Part shown: in pieces, positions 41,398-52,077 of the stretch
Position numbering within the stretch: position 1 is the stretch's first letter
How the letters are laid out: each line of letters opens with the position of its first letter
Assembly (NCBI RefSeq): GCF_002632875.1
Contig: NZ_NJCX01000001.1
Span: forward strand, 48,524-112,523
Reading direction: 5' to 3'
From: Xenorhabdus kozodoii
GTDB taxonomy: Bacteria; Pseudomonadota; Gammaproteobacteria; Enterobacterales; Enterobacteriaceae
Length of the DNA stretch: 64,000 nucleotides
Made by a program: the position numbers and the translations under genes
Notes under the pieces: model-generated
The model's input: the letters and a program-made list of their open reading frames with translations, nothing else
Told to the model about the DNA's origin: nothing
The model's database searches: none

Positions 41398-41928
41398 ATG
41401 GAATTTACGTTTTATGTCGCAGGGCTGGTTGCTATTCTCGCAACACTTAGGGTGATAACCCATACAAACCCGATATATGCGCTGTTGTATCTGATTACCT
41501 CCTTGTTGGCACTCTCCATCGTCTTTTTTTCGATGGGCGCCTATTTTGCGGGTGCACTGGAGATCATCGTTTACGCGGGCGCCATTATGGTGTTGTTCGT
41601 CTTCGTCGTGATGATGCTGAATTTAGGAAAATCCGTTGTCGAGCAAGAGCGGCTGTGGCTGCAACCCCGCACCTGGATTGGCCCGTCGATCCTGTCTATC
41701 GTGCTGTTGATTGTGCTGGTTTATGCCATCAGTACACTGTCATCTGCTGAAATTAGTGGTGAAGTCATTAGTGCCAAAGAAGTGGGCATTAGCCTGTTTG
41801 GTCCTTATGTATTGGCAGTCGAGCTGGCATCTTTGTTGTTGCTGGCAGGATTGATCGTGGCTTACCACATCGGCCGTGAAAATCGGCAAGGGGAAGTGAT
41901 CAGCAATCGTACGGAGGAGCAGCAATAA
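41398..41928 (+). CDS. nuoJ: NADH-quinone oxidoreductase subunit J
   Basis: Membrane subunit, 176 residues with five hydrophobic helices. [17 protein letters not shown] is the conserved helix with the pi-bulge region. A GGAG site precedes ATG. Its last base overlaps nuoK. Confidence 0.96.
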   Translation: MEFTFYVAGLVAILATLRVITHTNPIYALLYLITSLLALSIVFFSMGAYFAGALEIIVYAGAIMVLFVFVVMMLNLGKSVVEQERLWLQPRTWIGPSILSIVLLIVLVYAISTLSSAEISGEVISAKEVGISLFGPYVLAVELASLLLLAGLIVAYHIGRENRQGEVISNRTEEQQ

Positions 41929-42230
41929 TGATAGCGTTACATCATGGACTCATTTTGGCGGCTATTCTATTTACATTGGGCTTCACTTGCCTGATTATCC
42001 GCCGCAATCTGTTATTCATGCTGATCGGGCTGGAAATCATGATCAATGCCTCAGCGTTGGCATTCGTCGTTGCGGGTAGTTATTGGCTCCAGCCTGATGG
42101 TCAGGTGATGTTTATTTTGGCCATTACTTTGGCAGCCGCCGAGGCGAGTATCGGTTTGGCACTGTTATTACAGTTGCACCGTCGTCGCCAGAACCTGAAT
42201 ATTGACACAGTCAGTGAGATGCGCGGATGA
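41928..42230 (+). CDS. nuoK: NADH-quinone oxidoreductase subunit K
   Basis: MrpC-like membrane subunit, 100 residues, three helices with the conserved Glu in GLEIMINA and in [12 protein letters not shown]. Overlaps nuoJ by 1 nt and nuoL by 4 nt. Confidence 0.97.
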   Translation: MIALHHGLILAAILFTLGFTCLIIRRNLLFMLIGLEIMINASALAFVVAGSYWLQPDGQVMFILAITLAAAEASIGLALLLQLHRRRQNLNIDTVSEMRG

Positions 42231-44071
42231 ACTTACTCTATTTAACAATTCTGTTGCCACTGTTGGGATTCTTGCTATTGGCATTTTCCCGTGGCCGCTG
42301 GTCTGAAAATGTGTCAGCCACCATTGGGATGGGTTCTGTTGGGTTGGCAGCATTGGTCACCTTCTCGGTAGCCCTTGATTTTCTTAACCAGGATGGGGCA
42401 GGGGGGCTGGTTTACAGCCAGACGTTGTGGAACTGGATGGCAGTGGATAATTTCAGCATCCCCGTTAATCTGGTGCTGGACGGCCTGTCGCTAACGATGC
42501 TCAGTGTTGTGACTGGCATTGGTTTTCTGATCCATATCTACGCATCCTGGTACATGCGCGGTGAAGAGGGATACTCCCGTTTCTTCGCCTATACCAACCT
42601 ATTTATCGCCAGCATGGTGGTGTTGGTACTGGCAGACAATATGCTGTTAATGTACCTCGGTTGGGAAGGGGTAGGTCTGTGCAGTTACCTGTTGATCGGT
42701 TTCTACTACAAAACCCCGGCCAATGGTGCGGCGGCAATGAAAGCCTTCATTGTGACCCGTGTGGGTGACGTATTCCTTGCCATTGGCATGTTTATCCTTT
42801 ACGACCAGCTTGGTACGTTAAGTTTCCGCGAATTGGCAATATTAGCACCACAACATCTTGCCGCAGGCTCCAGCGCGATCACCTGGGCAACCTTGATGAT
42901 CCTGGGAGGCGCGGTAGGTAAATCCGCTCAGTTACCCTTGCAAACGTGGCTGGCAGATGCGATGGCAGGCCCAACCCCCGTTTCAGCGCTGATCCACGCG
43001 GCGACGATGGTGACCGCGGGTGTTTATCTGATTGCCCGCAGCCATGCCTTGTTCTTGCTGGCACCGGATATTTTGCACTTGGTCGGTATTATTGGGGCGA
43101 TCACCTTACTATTGGCGGGTTTCGCTGCGCTGGTACAGACAGATATCAAACGGGTACTGGCCTACTCCACCATGAGCCAAATTGGTTATATGTTTCTGGC
43201 ATTGGGCGTACAGGCGTGGGATGCCGCCATTTTTCACCTCATGACCCATGCGTTCTTCAAGGCATTACTGTTCCTGGCTTCTGGCTCGGTGATCCTGGCC
43301 TGCCATCATGAACAAAACATCTTCAAAATGGGTGGGTTGAGAAAGCGTATCCCATTTGTTTATCTCTGCTTCCTTGTGGGTGGGGCGGCATTGTCGGCAC
43401 TGCCATTACTGACGGCAGGTTTCTACAGTAAAGATGAAATCCTGTGGGGCGCGTTGGCAAATGGTCATATAAACCTGATGCTGGCGGGGCTGATTGGGGC
43501 ATTGATGACATCACTGTATACCTTCCGCATGATCTTTATCGTATTCCACGGTGAAGAAAATACCCACGCCCATCCCGTCAAGGGCATCACCCACACCTTA
43601 CCCTTGTCAATATTGCTGGTGTTGTCCACTTTCGTTGGTGCACTGATTGTGCCACCGCTGGCGGGCGTTTTACCAGAGAGCGCGACGGGGCAGGGTAGCA
43701 AAATGACACTGGAAATGGTTTCTGGTGTGGTGGCGGTTGTCGGTATCTTGCTGGCGGCTGCGCTGTATCTGGGTAAACGTGGCGTGGTCAATGCCACTGC
43801 GAACAGCGCACCAGGGCGTTTCTTCTCCACATGGTGGTTCTATGCCTGGGGATTTGATGCGCTGTATGACTGGGTATTTGTGAAACCCTTCAAAGGCATC
43901 ACCCACCTGTTACAAAGTGATCCTTTGAACTCACTGATGAATATTCCAGCCATATTGTCCCGCTGGGGCAATAAAGGGCTTCGCTGGAGTGAGAACGGAC
44001 AAGTCCGTTGGTACGCTACCTCTATGGGGTTGGGTGCAGTGCTGGTTTTAGCTCTGCTGCTTTTGGTTTAA
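42227..44071 (+). CDS. nuoL: NADH-quinone oxidoreductase subunit L
   Basis: Antiporter-like proton-pumping subunit, 614 residues. Helix 5 Glu in [17 protein letters not shown], helix 7 Lys in [16 protein letters not shown] and the block [20 protein letters not shown] are all present. The C-terminal part with KRGVV and the amphipathic lateral helix is retained. Confidence 0.97.
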   Translation: MNLLYLTILLPLLGFLLLAFSRGRWSENVSATIGMGSVGLAALVTFSVALDFLNQDGAGGLVYSQTLWNWMAVDNFSIPVNLVLDGLSLTMLSVVTGIGFLIHIYASWYMRGEEGYSRFFAYTNLFIASMVVLVLADNMLLMYLGWEGVGLCSYLLIGFYYKTPANGAAAMKAFIVTRVGDVFLAIGMFILYDQLGTLSFRELAILAPQHLAAGSSAITWATLMILGGAVGKSAQLPLQTWLADAMAGPTPVSALIHAATMVTAGVYLIARSHALFLLAPDILHLVGIIGAITLLLAGFAALVQTDIKRVLAYSTMSQIGYMFLALGVQAWDAAIFHLMTHAFFKALLFLASGSVILACHHEQNIFKMGGLRKRIPFVYLCFLVGGAALSALPLLTAGFYSKDEILWGALANGHINLMLAGLIGALMTSLYTFRMIFIVFHGEENTHAHPVKGITHTLPLSILLVLSTFVGALIVPPLAGVLPESATGQGSKMTLEMVSGVVAVVGILLAAALYLGKRGVVNATANSAPGRFFSTWWFYAWGFDALYDWVFVKPFKGITHLLQSDPLNSLMNIPAILSRWGNKGLRWSENGQVRWYATSMGLGAVLVLALLLLV

Positions 44072-44090
44072 TTAAGGGACACATTGCGCC

Positions 44091-45611
44091 ATGCTATTAC
44101 CTTGGCTAATTCTTCTGCCCTTTATCGGCGGCCTGCTATGTTGGCAGGCAGAGCGCTTCGGCACCCGTATGCCGCGTTGGATAGCGCTTCTGGCGATGGG
44201 GTTGACACTGTTACTCTCCTTGTACTTGTGGTTGCAGGGCGGTTATACACTTACCAACCCACAGGGTATCCCACAGTGGCAATCAGAATTCTTGCTTCAG
44301 TGGATACCTCGTTTTGGCATTAGCATTCATCTGGCACTGGATGGTCTGTCCTTGCTGATGGTGGTGCTGACGGCATTACTGGGTTTAATGGCGATCCTCT
44401 GTTCGTGGAATGAAAACCAGCCATACCAAGGTTTCTTCCACCTGAACCTGTTGTGGATACTGGGCGGTGTGATGGGGGTTTTCCTTGCCATCGACCTGTT
44501 CCTGTTCTTCTTCTTCTGGGAAGTGATGCTAGTACCCATGTACTTCCTGATCGCACTGTGGGGACACAGAGGATCGGAAGGTAAGACGCGTATCACGGCG
44601 GCAACGAAATTCTTCATCTACACCCAAGCCAGTGGGTTGGTGATGCTGATTTCGATTCTGGCATTGGCCTTCATTCACCATGATGCCACCGGCGAATGGA
44701 CATTCAACTATGAAAAACTGTTGGATACGCCGATGTCACATACCATTCAATACCTGCTAATGCTGGGTTTCTTCATTGCATTTGCGGTGAAAATGCCGGT
44801 TGTGCCTTTACATGGCTGGTTGCCAGATGCCCATAGCCAGGCGCCAACCGCCGGTTCAGTTGACCTGGCGGGGATCTTGCTGAAAACGGCTGCGTATGGC
44901 TTATTGCGTTTCAGCCTGCCACTGTTTCCACAAGCCTCTGCGGAATTTGCGCCGATTGCGATGTGGCTGGGCGTCTTTGGTATTTTCTATGGTGCGTGGA
45001 TGGCATTCAGCCAGACAGATATCAAACGCTTGATTGCTTATACCAGTGTTTCTCACATGGGCTTTGTTCTTATTGCCATTTACACCGGTAGCCAATTGGC
45101 TTATCAGGGGGCGGTGATCCAGATGATTGCGCATGGTCTGTCAGCCGCGGGGCTGTTCATTCTGTGTGGTCAGCTATATGAACGCCTGCATACCAGGGAC
45201 ATGCGCCAAATGGGGGGATTGTGGGGAAGAATTCAACTCTTGCCTGCCATATCCCTGTTCTTTGCGGTAGCAACATTGGGTATGCCAGGAACCGGTAACT
45301 TTGTGGGTGAATTTATGATCCTGTTTGGCAGTTTCAGCCAATTTACCTTAGTGACTACGATATCTGTGTTCGGTTTGGTTTTTGCCTCCGTTTATGCACT
45401 GTATTTGATGCAGAGGGCCTATTACGGTACGCCAAAAACTGACAAGCCCTTACAACGGATGGATGTGCGCGAAATCTCCATTTTGCTGCTGTTGGTCATC
45501 TTGTTGGTCATTTTGGGGGTTTACCCACAGCCAATCCTTGATACCTCAGCCGCAGCAATGAGCAACATCCAGAATTGGTATTCAGCTTCACTTTTAACTA
45601 CAAGGCCGTAA
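44091..45611 (+). CDS. nuoM: NADH-quinone oxidoreductase subunit M
   Basis: Antiporter-like pump subunit, 506 residues. Key residues are the Glu in FFFFWEVMLVPMYFLI, the Lys in FAVKMPVVPLHGWLPDAH and Lys in SQTDIKRLIAYTSVSHMG. Confidence 0.97.
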   Translation: MLLPWLILLPFIGGLLCWQAERFGTRMPRWIALLAMGLTLLLSLYLWLQGGYTLTNPQGIPQWQSEFLLQWIPRFGISIHLALDGLSLLMVVLTALLGLMAILCSWNENQPYQGFFHLNLLWILGGVMGVFLAIDLFLFFFFWEVMLVPMYFLIALWGHRGSEGKTRITAATKFFIYTQASGLVMLISILALAFIHHDATGEWTFNYEKLLDTPMSHTIQYLLMLGFFIAFAVKMPVVPLHGWLPDAHSQAPTAGSVDLAGILLKTAAYGLLRFSLPLFPQASAEFAPIAMWLGVFGIFYGAWMAFSQTDIKRLIAYTSVSHMGFVLIAIYTGSQLAYQGAVIQMIAHGLSAAGLFILCGQLYERLHTRDMRQMGGLWGRIQLLPAISLFFAVATLGMPGTGNFVGEFMILFGSFSQFTLVTTISVFGLVFASVYALYLMQRAYYGTPKTDKPLQRMDVREISILLLLVILLVILGVYPQPILDTSAAAMSNIQNWYSASLLTTRP

Positions 45612-45617
45612 TTCGCC

Positions 45618-47075
45618 ATGACAATAACTTCTGAACAATTGATCGCACTGTTGCCGCTATTGATCGTCGGATTGACGGTGGTGGTTGTGATGCTGTCCAT
45701 TGCGTGGCGACGCGATCATTTCACCAATGTCACTTTGACGGTAATTGGTCTCAACCTGGCGCTGCTCTCACTCTATTTTGTGGGACAGCAGGTGCCAATG
45801 GATGTCACGCCATTAATCCATGTCGATCGTTTTGCCATGTTCTACACTGCCCTGGTGCTGATTGCGAGCCTTGCAACAACGACATTTGCCTACTCATGGC
45901 TGGAAAATTATCCCGATAACAAAGAAGAATTTTATCTGCTAGTGATGATCGCGGCGGTTGGGGGGATTTTACTCTCTTCGGCCAACCATATGGCATCACT
46001 GTTTATCGGTATTGAATTGATCACTTTGCCGCTGTTTGGTCTGGTCGGTTATGCCTATCGCCAGAAACGTTCGCTAGAAGCAGGCATTAAATATATGTTG
46101 CTGTCTGCGGCTGCATCCTCATTTCTGCTATTCGGTATTGCACTGTTGTATGCAGAATCGGGTGATTTGTCATTCGCAACACTGGGCAAGAGCTTAAGTG
46201 ACAGTAAACTGCATGAACCATTAATATTGGCTGGCTTGGGGATGATGGTCGTCGGGCTGGGCTTTAAACTTTCCCTGGTGCCTTTCCAACTGTGGACACC
46301 GGATGTGTATCAGGGGGCACCAGCGCCGGTATCGACCTTTCTGGCAACGGCGAGTAAGGTGGCGATCTTCGCCGTGGTTATGCGCTTATTCATTGAAGCG
46401 CCAGTGGCTGAGAGTGCAACCTTGCGTATTGTGCTAACGGTGATTGCGATTGCCTCTATCCTGTTTGGTAACTTGTTGGCATTGACACAAAGCAATATCA
46501 AACGACTACTCGGTTACTCATCCATTGCCCATTTAGGGTATTTGCTGGTGGTATTGGTTGCTATCAAGGATCATACCTTGGCAGAAGAGACGGCGGGAAT
46601 TTATCTGGTGGGGTATTTACTTGCCAGTATCGGGGCATTTGGCGTGGTCAGCCTGATGTCCAGCCCATACAGAGGGCCGGATGCGGATTCCCTGTTCTCA
46701 TATCGGGGCCTGTTCTGGCATAAACCCATCTTGTCAGCGGTGATGACGGTCATGATGTTGTCATTGGCGGGAATACCATTAACATTTGGCTTCATCGGTA
46801 AATTCTATGTCATCGCGACAGGTGTTGACGCAAGATTGTGGTGGCTGACAGGCACCGTTGTTGTGGGGAGTGCCATCGGCCTTTACTACTATCTACGTGT
46901 GATGGTGAGCTTGTACCTGCCAGCACCGAAAGCGCTAAACCGTGATACACCACACAATTGGGCATTTACTTCTGGTGGGATTGTCGTATTGCTTGCTGCG
47001 TTATTGGTGTTGATCCTGGGAATTTGGCCACAACCACTGATTGATATCGTTCAGTTGGCGAAAAGCGTTGTGTAA
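45618..47075 (+). CDS. nuoN: NADH-quinone oxidoreductase subunit N
   Basis: Third antiporter-like pump subunit and last gene of the operon, 485 residues. Shows [39 protein letters not shown] and [18 protein letters not shown] strong terminator follows 28 bp after the stop. Confidence 0.97.
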   Translation: MTITSEQLIALLPLLIVGLTVVVVMLSIAWRRDHFTNVTLTVIGLNLALLSLYFVGQQVPMDVTPLIHVDRFAMFYTALVLIASLATTTFAYSWLENYPDNKEEFYLLVMIAAVGGILLSSANHMASLFIGIELITLPLFGLVGYAYRQKRSLEAGIKYMLLSAAASSFLLFGIALLYAESGDLSFATLGKSLSDSKLHEPLILAGLGMMVVGLGFKLSLVPFQLWTPDVYQGAPAPVSTFLATASKVAIFAVVMRLFIEAPVAESATLRIVLTVIAIASILFGNLLALTQSNIKRLLGYSSIAHLGYLLVVLVAIKDHTLAEETAGIYLVGYLLASIGAFGVVSLMSSPYRGPDADSLFSYRGLFWHKPILSAVMTVMMLSLAGIPLTFGFIGKFYVIATGVDARLWWLTGTVVVGSAIGLYYYLRVMVSLYLPAPKALNRDTPHNWAFTSGGIVVLLAALLVLILGIWPQPLIDIVQLAKSVV

Positions 47076-47103
47076 ATAACAAGCGAAAGAAAGCGATTAT
47101 TTT

Positions 47104-47133
47104 AAAGACCCAGTTATCGTTGACTGGGTCTTT
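47104..47133 (+). terminator. Rho-independent terminator of the nuo operon
   Basis: AAAGACCCAGT and ACTGGGTCTTT form an 11-bp stem with an 8-nt loop, followed by TTGTAT after the T-rich arm. Confidence 0.88.
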
Positions 47134-47148
47134 TTGTATATAGAAAAG

Positions 47149-47165
47149 CCCCTGCTAGGCAGGGG
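47149..47165 (-). terminator. Terminator of the second exporter gene
   Basis: CCCCTGC, loop TAG, GCAGGGG. On the minus strand CTTTTCTAT follows. It lies 22 bp beyond the exporter stop and back-to-back with the nuo terminator. Confidence 0.8.
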
Positions 47166-47187
47166 ATTCGGTTATGTCAGAGTACCA

Positions 47188-48852
47188 TTAGGCCATTACA
47201 GTCTCATTGGCGATGAGTTGACCGCTTTCCAATTTGAGACAATGGTCGGCCAAGTGGAAAAAGCGATCATCGTGGGTGATTGCCAGTACCGCCTTACCGC
47301 GCGCAGCCAGTTCGGGCAGTAATTCTTGGTAGAATACCCTCTTGAACAGGGGATCTTGGTCAGCAGCCCATTCATCGAACAGATAGAATGGTCGATCTTC
47401 CAAATAGGCCACCACCAAAGCGAGACGTTTTCGCTGTCCTTGTGACAGATCGCGAGTGGAAAAGTGACCATTTTCAATTTTTACTTTGTGATCAAGATGT
47501 AGCTTGGCAAGCAACGCGTTAGCGCGTCCATCCAGTGTCGAATCGGTATCCCTCAGGCCGATCAGTGACTCGAACAGATGGAAATCAGAGAAGATCGCTG
47601 AGAAGAGTTGGCGGTAGTTGGCTCGGTTACTGTCAGTGATCGTGCGGCCATCAACGGTAATCGTGCCGTTTTCCGGGGTATAAAGACCAATTAGCAATTT
47701 GGCAAGTGTGGTCTTGCCACTGCCATTACCGCCAATCAGAAAAGTAATTTCCCCTCTTTTGAGTTCCATGTCGATCGGGCCGAGTTGAAATACTTCATTT
47801 TCCTTCTCACGATAGTAACTGTGGGTGAGTCCAGACAAACGTATTGAGTTTGCTTCACCGAATTCACTGGCAGAGATCTGTTGTTCAATCCGATCTTGTT
47901 CATCCAGTTCAGAAAGTATTTTTCCAATACGGTCTAGCGATACGCGAGCAGAATTCAGTGTTGGGATACTATTCAGTAGGCTGTCTAAGGGCATCAGCAT
48001 AAACAGGAACACAATGACGTAGCCTGCCAGCGTCGTTGGTTCAAGACCTGATATCATCGCAGGAGCGAATATGACCAATCCCAGGAACACGTAGAACAGG
48101 AAGAGGATCCAGCCGACGCCAAAGGCGTAAACACCGAAAGCACGGGCACGGTGCCGGCGTACCGCATCAATTTCTCTGCCGAGCGAATGGGTAAGAAAAT
48201 CTTGGGCACGGGAGAAGTGAAGTTTCAGTTCTTTTGCTCCTGAGAATAAGGCACTGAAATGGGTAAACAGGCGATCTTGTGCCTTACCCGCGGCGTTGAA
48301 CGCGTTGATCGCTTTGGTTCCACCGAGGCTGTAACCCAGTGAGCCGATAAGGACGACGGCCAATGCCAGACAGAACACTTGCCACGACAACCAGGCCAGA
48401 TATCCCAGGCAGCCGAGTACAATAGAGCCTTGCATCACGATGTTGGGTAGAATGAAGAACAAAAGTGACACATTGGTTGAATCATCGGTGATGATGGACT
48501 GGGCGCGAGAAGCGCCCAGCATTTCAATCTGGCGGAAGGATGCACAAGCAACGCGATCTGAGATGAGTTCGCGCATCTTGGCCATCGTACCTTGGCTCAG
48601 TTTGGCGAAAATCACGCCACTAAGTACCCGGCAGACAATCGCCACTACAACGAGAATGCTAAAGTACCAGATGAGAGAGGTATGATTGCCGCTGGAGGTT
48701 GCCAATGATTTGTTGATCAGGGTGACCAGTGAAACGCTGGAAATACCGTTGGCTACACTGGCGAAAGTGGCGATGGCAAGCGCCCAGCGTGAACGATATA
48801 GGAGTGAGAGTAAAAGCCCATAGGCCGGAGATTTGATAGTCAACTTGTTCAT
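47188..48852 (-). CDS. Cyclic-peptide-type ABC exporter (SyrD/PvdE family), second copy
   Basis: 554 residues: membrane domain about 15-310, ATPase domain with GGNGSGKTT, LSQGQRKRLALV and YLFDEWAADQDP. It shares length, layout and motif context with the exporter at 9004-10638, and both end shortly after a near-identical ITHDD/ISHDD segment. No intact NRPS is beside it. Instead the gene lies downstream of a decayed NRPS thioesterase, so it seems to be a leftover of a lost peptide cluster. The reading frame itself is intact and could still be functional, perhaps serving the other cluster. Confidence 0.92.
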   Translation of the reverse strand: MNKLTIKSPAYGLLLSLLYRSRWALAIATFASVANGISSVSLVTLINKSLATSSGNHTSLIWYFSILVVVAIVCRVLSGVIFAKLSQGTMAKMRELISDRVACASFRQIEMLGASRAQSIITDDSTNVSLLFFILPNIVMQGSIVLGCLGYLAWLSWQVFCLALAVVLIGSLGYSLGGTKAINAFNAAGKAQDRLFTHFSALFSGAKELKLHFSRAQDFLTHSLGREIDAVRRHRARAFGVYAFGVGWILFLFYVFLGLVIFAPAMISGLEPTTLAGYVIVFLFMLMPLDSLLNSIPTLNSARVSLDRIGKILSELDEQDRIEQQISASEFGEANSIRLSGLTHSYYREKENEVFQLGPIDMELKRGEITFLIGGNGSGKTTLAKLLIGLYTPENGTITVDGRTITDSNRANYRQLFSAIFSDFHLFESLIGLRDTDSTLDGRANALLAKLHLDHKVKIENGHFSTRDLSQGQRKRLALVVAYLEDRPFYLFDEWAADQDPLFKRVFYQELLPELAARGKAVLAITHDDRFFHLADHCLKLESGQLIANETVMA

Positions 48853-48949
48853 GTAAAATCCATAAATTTTCTGTATAAGTGGCCGTTAATTTTTTGCATC
48901 CCTCATGAGTATTCAGTGTGCCTGTGTGCCTAATAGTTAATATTCAAGT

Positions 48950-49503
48950 GCCGGTTCCGTGGGGTTGATCCAACAAAATTGAGTCACTCCATTTCATTAA
49001 TAAAATCATAAGGATTTGTTTTTTTGGTAAAATTTCATAATTCAGCTTGTTAACATAGTCCTGTTTTTCCTGCAACCAGACGGCAAACTAAACTGCCCGA
49101 CTTGTGGACTGGACAACATGGCTATGTGATGACCAGCCATGAGCACCCTACTTACTTAGCTGAGTAACATGGATACTCCACTTGTTTTCATCATGCTCTG
49201 TTTCAGCAACATTAATACTTTGTCAATTCGCCCATTCGTAGTATCGATTTTTATCCTATTAAAATTATAAGGATCGATCATGCTAAAGAACTCGATTTCT
49301 TCACCACGGTTAATCAATTGTTGAGCTATCTGGTAGGCGATCACTACCTGCGGGTAATAGGGGCATGTGCTTGAATACGGAGAATGGACGGTATATGGCA
49401 AGTGCTGAGGTGTTGGAGGGAACTCAATCGTGTGGAGGCTAAGTGCCTGCAAGGTGTAGACCGGCAGTTCCGATGGTAGCCGTATTGTTGCCCAAGGACT
49501 CGC
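48950..49503 (-). pseudogene. Decayed C-terminal thioesterase domain of an NRPS
   Basis: Read on the minus strand from 49503: a TE-domain start (RLPSELPVYTLQAL), then VVIAYQIAQQLINRGEEIEFFSMID, then after an in-frame TAA near 49153 AGHHIAMLSSPQV (the region of the catalytic His), then in a shifted frame WLQEKQDYVNKLN. The GPYYLAG-YSxGG segment expected before VIAYQIA is shortened to CPYYPQV, so the catalytic Ser motif is deleted. A TGA stands just upstream at about 49506. So deletions, stops and a frameshift are all visible. Bases 49512-49630 may be further NRPS debris but I cannot confirm it. It is placed as the 3' end of an NRPS gene that once preceded the exporter. Confidence 0.8.
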
Positions 49504-49632
49504 TGGTCAGAAGAGGATTCCCCGCCGTTTCATTGCTCAAAGCAGCCCAAAATATGGAAGTCTGGCTATGACCGATAATCGAAAACCTGCTCCAAAGGGT
49601 GTGGTCGGAAACTTCTAAAGATCCTGTATATG

Positions 49633-49669
49633 AGCCGTCTATACTCATTTTTAATGAGTATAGACGGCT
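49633..49669 (-). terminator. Strong stem-loop after the 522-residue protein gene
   Basis: A 17-bp perfect stem (AGCCGTCTATACTCATT and its complement) around TTT, 34 bp past the stop codon of the minus-strand gene. No long T-run follows, but stability is high. Confidence 0.7.
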
Positions 49670-49702
49670 TAGTTTATCATTAAAAAGAATAATATTTTAA
49701 TG

Positions 49703-51271
49703 TTAATTAATCCCGCCTCCAGGCAGAGTCGTGTCTATATATCCCTGCCAATTTTGACTGTATTGATCATTATCTCCATCCACTTTATAATATTCAATAT
49801 AAATAACAGCAGCTCTGCCATCTGAGCTTGAATCAATATTTCCTGTTACAGAAATAGGGATAGATATATTTCCTTTCGATGTTGTAGCAGGAGAAGTTGC
49901 TTTAGGTAATTGAATTGTACCCTTATAGGGTATATCACCTCTATTTGAGGATTTAATGAATAACTTAATCTCAACAGTATCTCCAGGATTTACTTTCTGG
50001 TTATCTGCTGAATCAGCTTCAATTTCCACATAAAGGGTATCCCCCCCATTAAATCTATACTGATTAATTGTAGTGAAATTAATCGTATCCCCTGGGTTTA
50101 AAATAAAATCTGGATTAAGCCCATAGCTTGAATATATTTTAGGAGGGTCAAAAACTCTATTTTTATCAGAGTCTGGCGGATCATTTGGATCACCAGCATA
50201 CTTAACAAAAATACTATCTGAATATCTAATATTTGAGTTTTCCCTTGCAATAAGATAACTGAATTTATTTTCCTTTGATGTAGAAAATATTGAGTATGGT
50301 AACTGATAAGAGTAATCATCTAATTTTGATAAATCAGAAATTTCAACATAGTCTCCTACTACGTTATCATTAACAAGATACAAGATGAAATCTGTTTTTC
50401 TTGCTCCGTCATAAGGAGGGATTTTTATATTAAAATATTTTTCATCTTCTAATGGTTTTAAAATGTCATCATATAATTCTGCTATATCGGGAGCAACTAG
50501 ATGATCTTCAAATTCAGCATTTTCTAAATCTAAAATGAATAAAATATTTTTAGATTTTCTTTCAGAAAATAAACCTTCTATTGAACTATAGAAAGCTAAT
50601 ACAACCGACTGACTTTCCTGAGGAAATGCATAAAATTTTAAATTACCCTGAGGATCTGTGGTTAGGGTAAATTGTTGATATTTTGCAAAATTATCAGTAT
50701 TAGTCTGTAATGGATGACCACAAACATCCGTTAAAACAACTTTTGATAAACTGTCTTGACTATTTGCCGATATATTGACTCTTAAATTTGGAATTGCTGC
50801 TCCTGAATTATCTCTTACAATCGTTGTTATTGTTACTCTATTCGGATTTGTCAAGACTGGTTTGTTTTCACCAGAAGGTGTTTCGATATAGAATTTATCT
50901 GTTGTAAGTGATAAAGTATCCGAACTTATATCTGAGACTTTGAAACTGAAACTCTGAGGTTTATAGCCTGTATTTGATGTGTTTACAGTAAAAGATTGTG
51001 GAGTATTGAAGAATTTTTTGTCTTTACTCACTTTAATAAAAATCTCAGCAGTAGCATGTTTAGGCATAATTGTAACTTGGTTTTTTCCAATAACGGTTAT
51101 CCAATCACTAGTTGGATTAAGCGTTATAGTGTCTGTATTTGTAAAGTCTTTTGTTCCTCCTGTTAAATTAATTAATAACTTCAAATGTTGATCGGCGATT
51201 AATGTTGCATTGTTATATAAGTCTGTTCCATTATCTGTTGTTACGGTTATTTTTTGTGTCTGAGTTGTCAT
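49703..51271 (-). CDS. Unknown 522-residue protein with a bacterial Ig-like (Big-1-type) segment
   Basis: An AT-rich gene with a good AGGAAG site 8 nt before ATG. No signal peptide, membrane segment or lipobox is visible. Residues ~140-240 (NRVTITTIVRDNSGAAIPNLRVNIS… then LTTDPQGNLKF) look like a Big-1 Ig-like domain of the intimin/invasin kind. The flanking parts are Asn/Asp/Ser/Thr-rich and predicted beta. The protein ends LPGGGIN. I do not recognise the whole protein. Being without a secretion signal, it is either cytosolic, released by lysis, or exported by a non-Sec route. Low GC relative to the nuo and ast genes suggests acquisition by transfer. Confidence 0.75.
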   Translation of the reverse strand: MTTQTQKITVTTDNGTDLYNNATLIADQHLKLLINLTGGTKDFTNTDTITLNPTSDWITVIGKNQVTIMPKHATAEIFIKVSKDKKFFNTPQSFTVNTSNTGYKPQSFSFKVSDISSDTLSLTTDKFYIETPSGENKPVLTNPNRVTITTIVRDNSGAAIPNLRVNISANSQDSLSKVVLTDVCGHPLQTNTDNFAKYQQFTLTTDPQGNLKFYAFPQESQSVVLAFYSSIEGLFSERKSKNILFILDLENAEFEDHLVAPDIAELYDDILKPLEDEKYFNIKIPPYDGARKTDFILYLVNDNVVGDYVEISDLSKLDDYSYQLPYSIFSTSKENKFSYLIARENSNIRYSDSIFVKYAGDPNDPPDSDKNRVFDPPKIYSSYGLNPDFILNPGDTINFTTINQYRFNGGDTLYVEIEADSADNQKVNPGDTVEIKLFIKSSNRGDIPYKGTIQLPKATSPATTSKGNISIPISVTGNIDSSSDGRAAVIYIEYYKVDGDNDQYSQNWQGYIDTTLPGGGIN

Positions 51272-51872
51272 TTTTTATTCTTCCTTTTTACTAACTTAGT
51301 TTAGGTTTTTATTTTTTGGAATTTAGCTATCAATAGCAAAACTAACAATAACATTCCATAAAAATAAAATAGGTGTTTATTTTTCCTGAACACTATTTCA
51401 TAAAATAAATCGTATTGTTTCTTAATAATGGCATTGGTTGAATTTTATTTTTATGTTATTATCCTAATGAGTAATTACATTAACCTTCCTTAATTCAAAA
51501 TCTGATTTGTTTATTTTTTGACAGTATCGTAAATTGAAATCATAAAAGCAACACAGATATTAAAAATGTAACTATATGTTAAAATAGCTATTTTAGAGTA
51601 TGCGCACTCGCTTTTTTATTGGCTATTTATTAGTGATGTTATTTTTTGTGTTATTTTTTTTCGAAAATTAGAATTTGTTATATGGGGTTATCGCAGAAAA
51701 TGAAATTTAAAGCACATTAAGCACATGATTATTACGATAGAAGTGAATTGCAGATATTGCTAAAAAGCCTTTCATCTGGCTATCGTTATAATAGGCATCG
51801 ATCTGATATAAAAGAGAATATTGTTGATATGATGATGAATCGCTCAAGTGTGAGGGCAGGGTGGGATTTCAC
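51272..51872. other. AT-rich region upstream of the 522-residue protein gene
   Basis: No gene is supported. It is among the most AT-rich stretches of the window and must hold the promoter of the minus-strand gene. The right part (51748-51872) lies directly 3' of the truncated yeeE frame, but no yeeE continuation is recognisable in any frame. Confidence 0.5.
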
Positions 51873-52076
51873 TCAGATTGGTTTTATAATGAGGCCGGCG
51901 AGAAATGCTCCCCGCCATGATCGATCAGGGGTTTTACGTTGTAGCAATCCGCCGAGAATGCCGCTGATACCCGCAATCCGGCCGCAAAATAAAACCAGCA
52001 TAAGTGCCGCCAGGCCAATCAATATTCCCCCGACAAAGCTCAGCCCTGGGGTAAACTGGGTTAAATTGATGCCCAT
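51873..52076 (-). pseudogene. Truncated YeeE/YedE-family membrane protein
   Basis: 67 residues, with FTPGLSFVGGILIGLAALMLVLFCGRIAGISGILGGLL resembling the first helices of YeeE/YedE thiosulfate/sulfur transporters. It stops after GLIIKPI, where family members continue for at least another 70 residues. The AGGAG site and start codon are intact. It starts just after the ArsR-type gene, a common partner in sulfur-handling operons. Either a truncated remnant or a shortened single-module protein; I favour truncation. Confidence 0.65.
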
Positions 52077-52077
52077 G

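Noticed and set aside
49439-49648. 69-codon minus-strand ORF as a gene
   Set aside because: It overlaps the thioesterase remnant in another frame. Its GHSQTSI stretch faintly resembles a carrier-protein motif but is too weak to call.
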